Shown one piece after another: positions 35,302 to 44,273 of a stretch of 64,000 nt of DNA; the first letter of the stretch is position 1; every line of letters starts with the position of its first letter. The notes beneath the pieces are model-generated. The model saw nothing but the letters and a program-made list of their open reading frames with translations. It was not told the origin of the DNA and did not search any database. Source of the DNA: Rhodobacteraceae bacterium UBA6197. GTDB lineage: Bacteria; Pseudomonadota; Alphaproteobacteria; Rhodobacterales; Rhodobacteraceae. A program made the translations under genes and the position numbers. The stretch lies in the NCBI GenBank assembly GCA_002422085.1, contig DISZ01000004.1, forward strand, positions 62,001-126,000. Direction: 5' to 3'.

Positions 35302-36750
35302 TTAGCGTTTGAACGCGATGCCGACATTCTTGGACTGATAGTAGCTGTGCAGCGATTCATACCCTTTCTCGCGTCCGATACCGGAATGCTTGAACCCGCC
35401 GAAAGGCGTCTGGGTGCCGCCTACACCCCACTGGTTGACATGCACCTGCCCAGCTTCCAGCCGTTCCGAACACCATAGGGCGCGGTCCATGTCGGCCGTA
35501 AAAATCCCCGCTGCGAGGCCGTATTTCGTGCTGTTGGCCAAATCCACGGCCTGAGCGGCATCTGTCGCCTTCAGGATCGTCAGGACAGGGCCAAAGACCT
35601 CTTCCTGGTTGATGCGCATGTCGCTCGTCACGTCGGCGAAAACCGTGGGCTGGTGATAGTAGCCTTGACGATCCACCTTGCGTCCGCCGGTAATCAGCCG
35701 CGCCCCTTCCTGCGCGCCAATTCCGGCATACATCGCCACACGATCAAGCTGGGTTTCGCTCACCAGCGGCGTGATGTCGTGGTCTTCCAGTCCCGGACCC
35801 ATGGAGAGGCTTTCGGTCATCGTCTTCACCGCATCGATCACCTCGTCATAGATCTTGTCTTGTACCACAATGCGGTCCATCGAGTCGCAGACCTGGCCCG
35901 AGTTCTCGAAAATCCCCGCCTTTACGTTCTCGACCACCGACTCGATATTGGCGTCTTCGAAAACCAGCGCGGCGGATTTGCCGCCCAATTCCATCACGGT
36001 CGGCACGACATTGCCGGCGGCCGCCCGCATGATCGACTGCCCCGTCTGCACCGAGCCGGTAAAGACGATCAGATCGACATCGCGATGTTCGGCAAGGGCC
36101 GCCCCTGCGTCTTTCCCGTAGCCCGTCAAGATATTCACCGTCCCGGGCGGGAAGCCCACCTCTGCGGCAAGGTCAGCGAAGACGTAACAGCTGAGCGGAT
36201 CAAGCTCGGGTGCCTTGATCACGTTGGCATTGCCGGCCGCCAGCGCCGGGGCCAGCGAGCGGGCGATCATGTTGTTGGGATAGTTCCACGGGATGATATG
36301 GGCGACCACCCCCATCGGCACCGGCACCACGTAGTCGGCCACACCATCCCCCAAGGGGATGTAACGGCCCTCGATCGTGGCGGCCGCGCCACCATAATAT
36401 TCGAAATACTTCGCGCTGCCCTCGACCTCGCCCATCGCCTCGGAAATCGGCTTGCCCGCATCAATGGAAACCAGTCGGGCGATCTCCTGTTTGCGTTCGC
36501 GCAGAAGTTGGCCCATGCGAACCACCATGCGGCCGCGATCAATCGGATTCATCTTGACCAGTGCGCGGCTTTTGACCACGGCGCGTGCGGCAGCGACAGC
36601 GGCGTCGATATCGCGGGCGGTGGCTTGGGCCACCTGAGCAAGCGGCTGCGCCGTGGCCGGATTGATCAAAGTGATCCGCCCGCCGTCCCCGCCATCCACC
36701 CATTTGCCGTTCACGTAGTTCTGCCAGTAATCCTTGACGGAATAGTCCAT
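35302..36750 (-). CDS. Aldehyde dehydrogenase family protein
   Basis: A 482-residue NAD(P)-dependent dehydrogenase. Motifs are IPWNYPNNMIARSLAPALAAGN (coenzyme site), ELGGKSAALVFED with the general-base glutamate, and the catalytic cysteine in NSGQVCDSMDRI. The closest group by pattern is betaine aldehyde or gamma-aminobutyraldehyde dehydrogenases. It probably oxidises the aldehyde released by the flavoprotein encoded just upstream (22 bases apart). Confidence 0.93.
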   Translation of the reverse strand: MDYSVKDYWQNYVNGKWVDGGDGGRITLINPATAQPLAQVAQATARDIDAAVAAARAVVKSRALVKMNPIDRGRMVVRMGQLLRERKQEIARLVSIDAGKPISEAMGEVEGSAKYFEYYGGAAATIEGRYIPLGDGVADYVVPVPMGVVAHIIPWNYPNNMIARSLAPALAAGNANVIKAPELDPLSCYVFADLAAEVGFPPGTVNILTGYGKDAGAALAEHRDVDLIVFTGSVQTGQSIMRAAAGNVVPTVMELGGKSAALVFEDANIESVVENVKAGIFENSGQVCDSMDRIVVQDKIYDEVIDAVKTMTESLSMGPGLEDHDITPLVSETQLDRVAMYAGIGAQEGARLITGGRKVDRQGYYHQPTVFADVTSDMRINQEEVFGPVLTILKATDAAQAVDLANSTKYGLAAGIFTADMDRALWCSERLEAGQVHVNQWGVGGTQTPFGGFKHSGIGREKGYESLHSYYQSKNVGIAFKR

Positions 36751-36772
36751 GGTTTTCTCCTTTGACGTCGGT

Positions 36773-38579
36773 TCAGGCGAGCCGGTTGGGGTCGATTGCG
36801 AGGATGCGCGCGGGGTAGGGGGTGTCGAGAATGCGAATGCTCAGCCCGCCGGCATCGGTCAGCGCCGCGCGCTCGAGCATGGCAAAAGCAAGCCCGCGTC
36901 CGGTGCTGTGCCCGTGCCCGCCGCTGGTGGTATGGCCGACGATGCGGCCACTGTCGGTCTCGACGCTCTCATGGCCGATCGGATCGACGGGCGTCGCATC
37001 GCGGAGTTCCAGTCGCACCAACACATGTTCGCTGTCGCCCGGTGCAAACCCGGCCTCGGACAGCGTCGTCATCGGCGTCAGTTCGGTGCCGAGCGCCAGC
37101 TGCCCCTGTTCAAGGCGCAAAACCTCCAAAGCACGGGCGCCGATCAGCCGGGCGTCGGATCCGTCCAGGATTTGCAGCAGCACATGACGCAAGAATTCCG
37201 CCTCGCAATGCAATTCATACCCGGGAACACCGAACGGGTCAGTGCGGTGCAGTCGGATGGGCGCGTAGCCGCATAGCATCTGCCGGACTGCGCCCACAGG
37301 GCAGGCGGCATCATCCATCGGCTCGGGCCGCTTGTCGGCGATATCGGCGACAGAGAGCCGCGCCAGCAAATCCGCCGCACCCGGCCCCGACAACAGCAAC
37401 GCACCTTCGCGCCCGGTCAGGTTGTCGATGCGCAGACTTGCGGGGGCGGATCTGGTCAACAGGTCCAGATCGATCCTCTCGCGCGCCGGTCCAGCCTGCA
37501 GGGTCACATCGTCATGGGCCAGCCGCGCAACCTCGAAGACTGCGCAAAAACCGCCGGCCGTCGTCATGACAGTGCCGTTGGCGCGCTGGCCCGGCGCGGG
37601 CAGATCCTCGAGGATCAGACCGCCAATGAATTCACCCGCCCCCGGACCACTGACGCGAAACTTCGCGTTATGGCTGATATCGCAAAGTGTCAGAGCACTG
37701 CGCGCCGCGCGCACCTCGTCGCCGACATGGTCGAAAAAGCTCGAGCGGCAGAAAGAGTAGTCCTCGGTCTGCGGCACGCCGGCCGGTGCGAACCAGTTGG
37801 GCCGTTCCCAGCCATATATGGCGCCAAAGACAGCGCCTCTTTTGGCCAGAACGTCATGCACGGCAGATACCTTGAGCCCGCGTGCCGCCGGAAGTTCCTC
37901 GCCCGGTTTGGGCAGAAGATAGGTGCGTTCATAGGCTTCCTCGGTTTTGCGTGCCGCCCAGGTGCGCGTCGCGTATTTCCCGAACCGGCGACTGTCACAA
38001 GGGCCCATATCGATTGACGGAGCGCCCTCGACGATCCATTCCGCCAGTTGCCAGCCGATGCCACCCGACAGCGTGACGCCAAAGGGATTGCCCTCGCCCA
38101 GCCAGAAATTGCGCTTGCCGAAAGCCGGGCCGGTATAGGGCAGGTCATCGGGCGTATAGGGTTGCGGCCCGTTGACGACGCTTCGCACCCCTGCCGTTTC
38201 AAGAAGCGGAATGCGTTCAATCGCGGTTTCCAGATAGGGCAGAAGCTGGTCAAGCTGGTCGGCAAACAGCTCCATTCCGAAGCTCGCAGGCACGCCGTCG
38301 ACGAAACACGTCTCGCCGCGCCCCTCGTAGGCGCCCATCACCAGCCCGTCGCCTTCCTGCCGACAGTAAAACAACTGCTCCGGATCGCGCATGACCGGCA
38401 TTTCCGGCAACCCCATCTTGCGGCGCGCGACAAGTTCGGGGATCGCCTCGGTCACGATATACTGGTGCCGCAGCGAAACGACATGCGCTGGCAGCTGCAC
38501 AAGGCCCATGGTCTGTCCGGTATAGTTCCCGGTGCAGCTGACGACGTGTTCGCAGGCGATGTCGCCGCGAGAGGTATGC
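36773..38579 (-). pseudogene. FAD-dependent dehydrogenase/GcvT-domain protein, C-terminal part (split by RIT element)
   Basis: These 602 codons continue the flavoprotein that begins at 42507. They encode the rest of the FAD oxidase domain (DIACEHVVSCTGNYTGQTMGL, VVNGPQPYTPDDLPYTGP, WLGEGNPFGVTLSGGIGWQLAEWI) and then the aminomethyltransferase (GcvT) N- and C-terminal domains with SALTLCDISHNAKFRVSGPGA. This is the dimethylglycine/sarcosine dehydrogenase architecture, where the GcvT part transfers the released one-carbon unit to folate. An internal ATG at 38509 could give a fragment without the FAD-binding fold, which should be inactive. Joining base 38579 to base 41951 restores the frame. Confidence 0.9.
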
Positions 38580-38605
38580 GCCTTATGCCGAAGTCGGCAT
38601 AAGTC

Positions 38606-38638
38606 GCATTATGCCGATGCCCGGATTATGCCGATGTA
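38606..38638 (+). repeat. Left 33-bp inverted repeat of the RIT element
   Basis: It is identical to the reverse complement of 41918-41950 over all 33 bases. It contains two direct copies of TTATGCCGA at 38609-38617 and 38626-38634. An inverted copy follows at 38682-38690, directly against the ritC stop codon. Confidence 0.93.
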
Positions 38639-38690
38639 GGTCTGTAAGTCGTTGTTTCCGGCGGGGACCGCTGTGTCGGGGTCGGCATAA

Positions 38691-39680
38691 TCAGAGGGCT
38701 TCGAGGAAGGCGAGGAGTTTGTCTGTCGGCCGGAAGCGGCCGGGTTTGGTCGTGATCGGGGCTGTCCTTTCGAGGGCCCTTTCCTTGATCTGCAGGTCCG
38801 CGTGCAGGTAGATCTGGGTCGTCTCAACCTGTTCGTGGCCGAGCCAGAGCGCGATCACCGCGGTGTCGATGCCGGCGCGCAGCAGACGCATGGCCGCGGA
38901 ATGCCGCAGGACATGCATGGTCATCCGCTTGCGTGCGAGGGATGGGCACCGGCTGGCCGCATCCTTGACGTATCCGGCCAGTCGGCGTTCAAGCGCATCG
39001 CGGCTGAGAGCGCGTCCGGTGCGTGTCGGGTACAGCGGGTCTGCTGGCTGACCGGCCCGCTCGGCCAGCCAGACCCGCATCACGGCAACAGTGCCGGATG
39101 TGAGCGGCGTGATCCGTTGCTTTCGACCCTTGCCGGTGCAGCTGACATGCGCACCGGCTCCGAGATGGATGTCGGCGCGGGTCAGCCCGATCAGTTCGGA
39201 GGCCCGAAGGCCGGTCTGGACGGCGAGGCCGAACAGCGCCGCGTCGCGCCGCCCGGTCCAAGTCGCCCGATCCGGCGCGGCCAAGAGGGCGTCGATCTCC
39301 GCCTCGGTCAGCCAGGTCACCAGACGCCGTTCGAAGCGCTTCGGCGGAATGGCCAGAACGCGCTCGATGGTGGCGGCATGTTCGGGATGGCGCAGGGCCG
39401 CGTAGCGGAACAGGGACCGGATCGCGGCCAGTCGGGCGTTGCGGGTGCGCACGCCGTTCTGTCGCTCGTGCTCCAGATGGTCGAGGAAAGCGCCGATCAG
39501 GGGCGCATCGAGATCGTCGATGTCGAGCTTTCCCGGCACCTTGCCGTGCTGCTCTGACGCAAAGATCAGGAGGAGCCGCAATGTATCGCGATAGGCCTGA
39601 ACCGTGTTCGGGCTGACCTGGCGCTGGCGGACGAGGCGGTCGGTGAAGAACGCCTGCAGGGTCGTGGCCAGCGCACTCAT
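38691..39680 (-). CDS. ritC: RIT element tyrosine recombinase, third gene
   Basis: A 329-residue phage-integrase family recombinase. It has an N-terminal SAM-like core-binding domain (residues about 4-110) and a catalytic domain with the arginine in TGLRASELIGL, the lysine in GKGRKQR, HVLRHSAA, and the LGHEQVETTQIYLHAD end with the nucleophilic tyrosine. It looks fully intact. It starts in a 4-base overlap with ritB and ends directly against a TTATGCCGA copy. The three proteins probably act together on the element ends; their individual roles are not known. Confidence 0.92.
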   Translation of the reverse strand: MSALATTLQAFFTDRLVRQRQVSPNTVQAYRDTLRLLLIFASEQHGKVPGKLDIDDLDAPLIGAFLDHLEHERQNGVRTRNARLAAIRSLFRYAALRHPEHAATIERVLAIPPKRFERRLVTWLTEAEIDALLAAPDRATWTGRRDAALFGLAVQTGLRASELIGLTRADIHLGAGAHVSCTGKGRKQRITPLTSGTVAVMRVWLAERAGQPADPLYPTRTGRALSRDALERRLAGYVKDAASRCPSLARKRMTMHVLRHSAAMRLLRAGIDTAVIALWLGHEQVETTQIYLHADLQIKERALERTAPITTKPGRFRPTDKLLAFLEAL

Positions 39681-40597
39681 GCGTCACCCGCCAGATGGCG
39701 CTCGAGCCGTTCGCCTGCCAGTGCCAGAAGTTCCGGCGCCGCCGACAGGTACCAGTAGGTGTCGCCGGGATCGGCATGGCCGAGATAGGTGGACAGAATG
39801 GCGAGGCGGGAGCCGGGGTCGCCTGTCCTGTAATCGTCGATAATGGTACTGACGGCGAAGCTGTGCCTCAGATCGTGGATCCGGGGCCGGCACGCTGCCG
39901 AGCGTGGGGCAATGCTGCAGTGATGCAGCAGTTTCCGGAAGATCGGCTGCACGGTATTGTAGCGCAGCCGTTTGCCGCGCGAACTGATCAGCAGGACCGG
40001 CGGGCCCTCAGGACAGGGGCGGTCGTCGCGGTGCAGGTAGTCCTGCAAGGCAGCGACCGTAGTCGGGTGCAGCGGCAGGGCGCGGGCCTTGTCGAATTTG
40101 CCGTGCCGGATCGTCACCATGCCGCCGCCCGCGTCGAAGTCGCCGCGGTCGAGGCCGATTGCCTCGCCGATCCGCATGCCGGTCGTCGCCAGCAGACCGA
40201 TCAAGGTCCGGTAGGTTGCCTGCACGTGTGTTCCGCGCAGGTTCCCCGTGGCCCGCATCAGCGCAGCAATCTCCCGGGGCGTGTAGAGATACGGTGTTGC
40301 GCGGCGTATTTGCGCCGGCAGAAGATCGTCGGCCGGCACCTCGGTCCTCGGGTCGAGCGTGCGCAGGTGCCGAGCGAAGAGACGGACCTCGGCCAGCCGC
40401 CGGGAGGTCCAGATCGTATCAGCGCCAGCGGGCTTTGTCGCCCAGGCCAGCGCTGTCCCGGCCCGGACATGGGTCTCGCCGCGATCCTCGGCGAAGGTCA
40501 CGAACTGGCCGAGAAGCCGCTCGGCCTTGTCCATCTTGTAGCCGAGGGCGCGCCGCATCGTCAGATAATCGGCAAGGGCATTACGCAAGTGGCTCAT
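39677..40597 (-). CDS. ritB: RIT element tyrosine recombinase, second gene
   Basis: A 306-residue recombinase with the core-binding domain at residues 1-90 and the catalytic residues in TGMRIGEAIGL (arginine), HGKFDKAR (lysine), IHDLRHSFAV and LGHADPGDTYWYL (histidine and tyrosine). All catalytic positions are present, so the protein should be active. It overlaps both neighbours by 4 bases, typical of recombinase-in-trio operons. Confidence 0.92.
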   Translation of the reverse strand: MSHLRNALADYLTMRRALGYKMDKAERLLGQFVTFAEDRGETHVRAGTALAWATKPAGADTIWTSRRLAEVRLFARHLRTLDPRTEVPADDLLPAQIRRATPYLYTPREIAALMRATGNLRGTHVQATYRTLIGLLATTGMRIGEAIGLDRGDFDAGGGMVTIRHGKFDKARALPLHPTTVAALQDYLHRDDRPCPEGPPVLLISSRGKRLRYNTVQPIFRKLLHHCSIAPRSAACRPRIHDLRHSFAVSTIIDDYRTGDPGSRLAILSTYLGHADPGDTYWYLSAAPELLALAGERLERHLAGDA

Positions 40598-41805
40598 AGC
40601 GCGCCCTCCGGCCAGGGGCGCGCGATAAGGCGCAGGGTGTCGCGGTCAACCTTGGCGTAGATCGCCGTGGTCTCGACACGACGATGACGCAGGAGCTGCC
40701 CGATCTCCGGCAAGGATGCGCCGGCGCGCAACAGTTCCGTTGCCACTGTATGGCGCAGGCGATGAGCGTGGATGCGCCCGAGGTCCGCGCGCCGGGCGGC
40801 ATCCGCCACGATGCCGCTGACCCGACTCGCGCCGAGAGCATGATGGGGCGCGAAGTGCCGGACGAACACGGTCCGCCCCTGCGCGTCCGCCGGTCGGGCA
40901 TGGCGCAGGTATTCGGCCAGTCGGCGGCCGACATCCGGCGGAAGCGGGAGCCGCTCGTGACAATTGCCCTTGCCGCGCACGCGGATCGTGCCCGCGCGCC
41001 AGTCGATATCGTCGAGCCTGAGCCCAGCGACCTCGCCGCGCCGCAGGCCGAGCCGGACCAGCAGGGCCAGGATCGCCAGATCGCGGCAACCGACGGCGGT
41101 ATCGGCATCGCAGGCCGCGAGAAGGCGCCGCACCTGATCAGGTTCGAGCCCCTTGGGAAGTCCGGCCAGTCGGCGACGCAGGACCTTCGGCACGGCCGGG
41201 ACAAGCGAGCGTTCCGTCACGCCGTCCAGATGCAGGAAGCCGAGGAACGACCGAAGCGCCGTGACCGTCAGCTTCGCCACGCCGGCGTTCAGGCGCGGGC
41301 ACCACGCCACAACGAAGGAGGTGATATCGGCCGGGGTCAGCCCCTCGAGATCGAACTGCCCCGCGGCCATTCTGCGGACCAGGAACGGGCGCAGGCAATC
41401 AATGTACCGATCGGTCGTACCATCCGCGAGGCCGCGTTCCGTGATCAGGAACTGCCGGTACCGGTTCAGGATTGCCCCGGCGGGATCGTCATCCACTGCG
41501 GCTTCGGCCGCGGGCACCAGTCCCAGCCCGCGCAAATGGTCGAGAGCGGGCCCCAGTGCCTTGCGTGTCTTCAGCTTGCGGACGCCCGCGGCCCAGCGGT
41601 CAGCCATGAACCGATCGACCTGCGCCATGGACAAATCGCCCATCGCGAGCTCTTGCGCCTGCAACCAGCCGATCAGGTCGTTGAGCAGCCTGCGCTGCTT
41701 CCAGAGCGTGGAGGCCGCGTATCCCTGCCGCCGCAGATCCTGCTCAAGGCCTTTGGAAAGGGCCGTGACCGGGTTCTTGCGCCGTTTCTTCTTCGGTTCG
41801 ATCAC
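40594..41805 (-). CDS. ritA: RIT element tyrosine recombinase, first gene
   Basis: A 403-residue recombinase, longer than its partners by a basic N-terminal extension (EPKKKRRKNPVTAL). Catalytic motifs are LGLRRGEVAGLRLDD (arginine), GKGNCHERLPL (lysine), HAHRLRHTVATE, and LRHRRVETTAIYAKVD (second arginine/histidine position and tyrosine). It is the first gene of the trio, so the promoter should lie in the 112 bases between its start and the right inverted repeat. Confidence 0.92.
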   Translation of the reverse strand: MIEPKKKRRKNPVTALSKGLEQDLRRQGYAASTLWKQRRLLNDLIGWLQAQELAMGDLSMAQVDRFMADRWAAGVRKLKTRKALGPALDHLRGLGLVPAAEAAVDDDPAGAILNRYRQFLITERGLADGTTDRYIDCLRPFLVRRMAAGQFDLEGLTPADITSFVVAWCPRLNAGVAKLTVTALRSFLGFLHLDGVTERSLVPAVPKVLRRRLAGLPKGLEPDQVRRLLAACDADTAVGCRDLAILALLVRLGLRRGEVAGLRLDDIDWRAGTIRVRGKGNCHERLPLPPDVGRRLAEYLRHARPADAQGRTVFVRHFAPHHALGASRVSGIVADAARRADLGRIHAHRLRHTVATELLRAGASLPEIGQLLRHRRVETTAIYAKVDRDTLRLIARPWPEGAL

Positions 41806-41917
41806 TATGATATCTCCTCGTTTCGACGTGAAAGAGGAGACGTTACCAGCCTGCAGCCCCGAGGATTATGCCGAACCCGATGCAGCAAAACTGAAGTTAC
41901 TCAGACGTTTACACAGT

Positions 41918-41950
41918 TACATCGGCATAATCCGGGCATCGGCATAATGC
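41918..41950 (-). repeat. Right 33-bp inverted repeat of the RIT element
   Basis: It is a perfect inverted copy of 38606-38638. It carries two TTATGCCGA motifs in minus orientation at 41922-41930 and 41939-41947, and a third in opposite orientation lies at 41866-41874. The spacings (17 and 47 bases) equal those of the left end. Confidence 0.93.
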
Positions 41951-42507
41951 ACGATCCACCCTTCGGGCGTTTCGGTAAAGCCGGTCACTTCGGTGTTGCG
42001 GTGGATTTTGGCCCCATGTTTGCGCGCACCTGCCGCATAGCTCTGGGTCAGGTCTGCGGGTGCAATATGGCCGTCGCCGGGATTGTAGAGTCCGCCCAGA
42101 ACCCCCTCGACGTTCATGAACGGCCACAGATCCTTGATGTCGCGCGGCGTCACCAGCCGAGCCTCGACCCCGGTCTGGCGCGCGAGGCCAAGATAGCGCC
42201 GGAATTCGTCCAGTCGGTCCGGATGCGTCGCCAGTCGCAGATTGCCGCATTGGTGATACCCCGACGGGACTCCGGTGTCGGCCTCCAGCCGTGCGTAAAG
42301 GTCGGCGCCATACTGGTTCAGTCGGCTGACGGTTTCATCCAGCGTGTAGGTGATGACATTCCCGGCCGCGTGCCAGGTCGAGCCAGCGGTCAGTTCCGTG
42401 CGTTCGCACAGCACCACGTCGTGCCACCCCTTTTTCGCAAGGTGGTAAAGGACAGAGCAACCGACCACACCACCGCCCACGACCACGACCCGCGCTGTAT
42501 CCTGCAT
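41951..42507 (-). pseudogene. FAD-dependent dehydrogenase/GcvT-domain protein, N-terminal part (split by RIT element)
   Basis: This encodes the first 185 residues of a dimethylglycine/sarcosine dehydrogenase-type flavoprotein. VVVVGGGVVGCSVLYHL is the dinucleotide-binding loop. TAGSTWHAAGN contains H46, at the place where FAD is covalently bound in dimethylglycine dehydrogenase. The frame then runs into the element end and stops after about nine foreign residues. Together with 36773-38579 it would form a 787-residue enzyme. It was the first gene of the catabolic cluster, 86 bases from the divergent LysR gene. Confidence 0.92.
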
Positions 42508-42593
42508 CCCGCCCTCTCAAGTGTAAGGATATGTCGAGCGATCCTAGGGACGTTGTGGGAGTGGCGTAAAAGGGATAATACTCAGACAGGGAT

Positions 42594-43541
42594 ATGAAAG
42601 AAATTCATACGATGTCGAACCGCCGCTTGCCGCCGCTCTATCCTCTGCGGGCTTTCGAAGCCACCGCCCGGAAGCTGAGCTTCACCCTCGCCGCCGCGGA
42701 ACTGTCGATCAGCCAGAGCGCAGTCAGCCATCAGGTCCGAACGCTCGAGTCCTATTTCGGCGTGCCGTTGTTCTATCGGGCACGCGGAACGATCCGCCTG
42801 ACGGCCGAGGGCCGACGGGTGTTCAATGCCTGTGAATCCGCCTTCAACGACCTCGCCCAGATCGGCACCGATCTGCCGGACAGCGAATTGCGCGACACGT
42901 TGACGCTAAGCAGCCCACCGCTGATCTTCAACTGGTGGTTGCTGCCGCGTCTGGGCGAATTCTCACGCATATATCCGAACATTCGTTTCCGGTTCCAGCA
43001 TCTGATCTGCGGCACCCCCGTTCATTGTGCCGATGCCGACATCGCCTTGTTATGGGATGGCGGAATCGCTGACGGGTTCGTTGGCGCCAACATGTTCGAC
43101 ATGAAATATTACCCCGTGGCCAGCCCACGGCTGGCGGCCAGCCTGCCAGCCAGTCTGGAGCCGGAGGTTCTTGAAAGGACGACGCTGCTGCACGAAGTGG
43201 ATCATTCCGGATGGGCGAGGTGGCTTGCTCAAGAACGGTTCCCGGAACAACTGGCCACGTCGGGCTGGGTCTTTGAAGATCCGGGCATGCTGATCGAAGC
43301 CGCAGTCGCCGGGCAGGGAATAGCGCTCGGGCCGTTTCCGCTTCTGGATGAACTGGTCAGTGCCGGGCGGTTGGTGCGCCTGCACCAAAGCGCGATTGAA
43401 TCGCCGGACAGCTATTACATGACCGTTTCGACCCGCAGCCTGAGCAAACCGGGGATCAAGCTGTTCTGGAACTGGTTCGGCCAGCACGGGCTGCCGCCGT
43501 TCAACACCTTGATGGCGGACGCTGAAAAGGCGACCGGATGA
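42594..43541 (+). CDS. LysR family transcriptional regulator (GcvA-like)
   Basis: A 315-residue regulator with an N-terminal winged helix-turn-helix (LRAFEATARKLSFTLAAAELSISQSAVSHQVRTLE) and a C-terminal type 2 periplasmic-binding-like effector domain. It resembles GcvA-type regulators. A second ATG at 42612 gives the more usual LysR start (MSNRRLPPLYPLRAFE); neither has a clear ribosome binding site. It is divergent from the FAD/GcvT dehydrogenase gene, so it probably controls the catabolic cluster. Confidence 0.92.
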   Translation: MKEIHTMSNRRLPPLYPLRAFEATARKLSFTLAAAELSISQSAVSHQVRTLESYFGVPLFYRARGTIRLTAEGRRVFNACESAFNDLAQIGTDLPDSELRDTLTLSSPPLIFNWWLLPRLGEFSRIYPNIRFRFQHLICGTPVHCADADIALLWDGGIADGFVGANMFDMKYYPVASPRLAASLPASLEPEVLERTTLLHEVDHSGWARWLAQERFPEQLATSGWVFEDPGMLIEAAVAGQGIALGPFPLLDELVSAGRLVRLHQSAIESPDSYYMTVSTRSLSKPGIKLFWNWFGQHGLPPFNTLMADAEKATG

Positions 43542-44273
43542 CCTCGGCCTCTTGAGCGTGGCTTGGACCCGCAAGCGGCACGTTTACCACGGTCCAAAGC
43601 CTGCAAATGCCACGATCCGAAGCAAGTCGGTTGGGCGGGCAAAGGCCCGTCGAAGTGGCGATCCCGGATCACTGAACTGGCGCAATGGGGCGATCGGCTG
43701 CGGCCGGGTGGTGGCGGTTCGCGCGCCAAGTCGGGGCGGGCGGTTGCGCTTGATCCGTTTTGTCCAGAGGGGGGCACGGCAGGCAGCTTGCCGACGGGTT
43801 GGAAACGATCTTGCGCGCCCGGCTTGCGACTTCGTTCATGCCAGCAAAGCTCTGGGCGCGGCTTCGGCGCGACCCGGATTGGAACGATCGGGCCCGCCAT
43901 GCGTTCAAGGCCGCATTCACGACGGGCGAGGTCGGTTCCACCGATCGGCCAAGGCATGTCGGTTTTCACATCCGATCAGATCATCACGTTGCCAAGGGCT
44001 TCAAGGGGTATGCCGTTTCCCGAATTCTCGGGATCCATCCCCGATGCCTCAACTTACCGATGGCCAATGATGGCGCGGCACCCATCGTGTTTCCTTTGCC
44101 CGCTTGCCGTTGCATCACCGCCAACGCGCCACCCAATGCACCCGACCAAACACGCCAATCTCTTGGGGTTCAGGCCGGTTCTGGCCTCAAAAACTCTGGC
44201 AGCGGACGGCCATTGACTCGTTCCCCCCCGACGTTACGGTATGTAGACACATGGAATTTCGGGACAATGCGCG
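43542..44273. other. Intergenic region without recognisable gene
   Basis: About 730 bases between the LysR gene and the amidase gene. Several overlapping open frames are present on both strands, but none resembles a known family. The amidase promoter should lie near the right end. Confidence 0.5.

Larger units (their letters stand above)
38580..41950 (-). mobile_element. RIT element (recombinase in trio) inserted in a dehydrogenase gene
   Basis: A 3,371-base insertion with three tandem tyrosine recombinase genes on the minus strand, each overlapping the next by 4 bases, between perfect 33-bp inverted repeats (38606-38638 and 41918-41950). Each end has two direct copies of TTATGCCGA 17 bases apart and an inverted third copy 47 bases further in. 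The left end has 26 extra bases (38580-38605) with another pair of the motif. The bases ATGC occur both just outside the left end (38576-38579) and at the right end (41947-41950), so the junction is uncertain by up to 4 bases. Nothing but the recombinases is carried. Confidence 0.93.

Noticed and set aside
36773..38509. The 578-codon C-terminal fragment as an independent aminomethyltransferase gene
   Set aside because: Its frame continues upstream to base 38579 with dehydrogenase sequence matching the N-terminal fragment, so it is half of a split gene.
38580..41950. Integron or phage origin for the recombinase genes
   Set aside because: There is no attC array, gene cassette or phage gene. 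Three overlapping recombinases with symmetric terminal repeats fit a RIT element.
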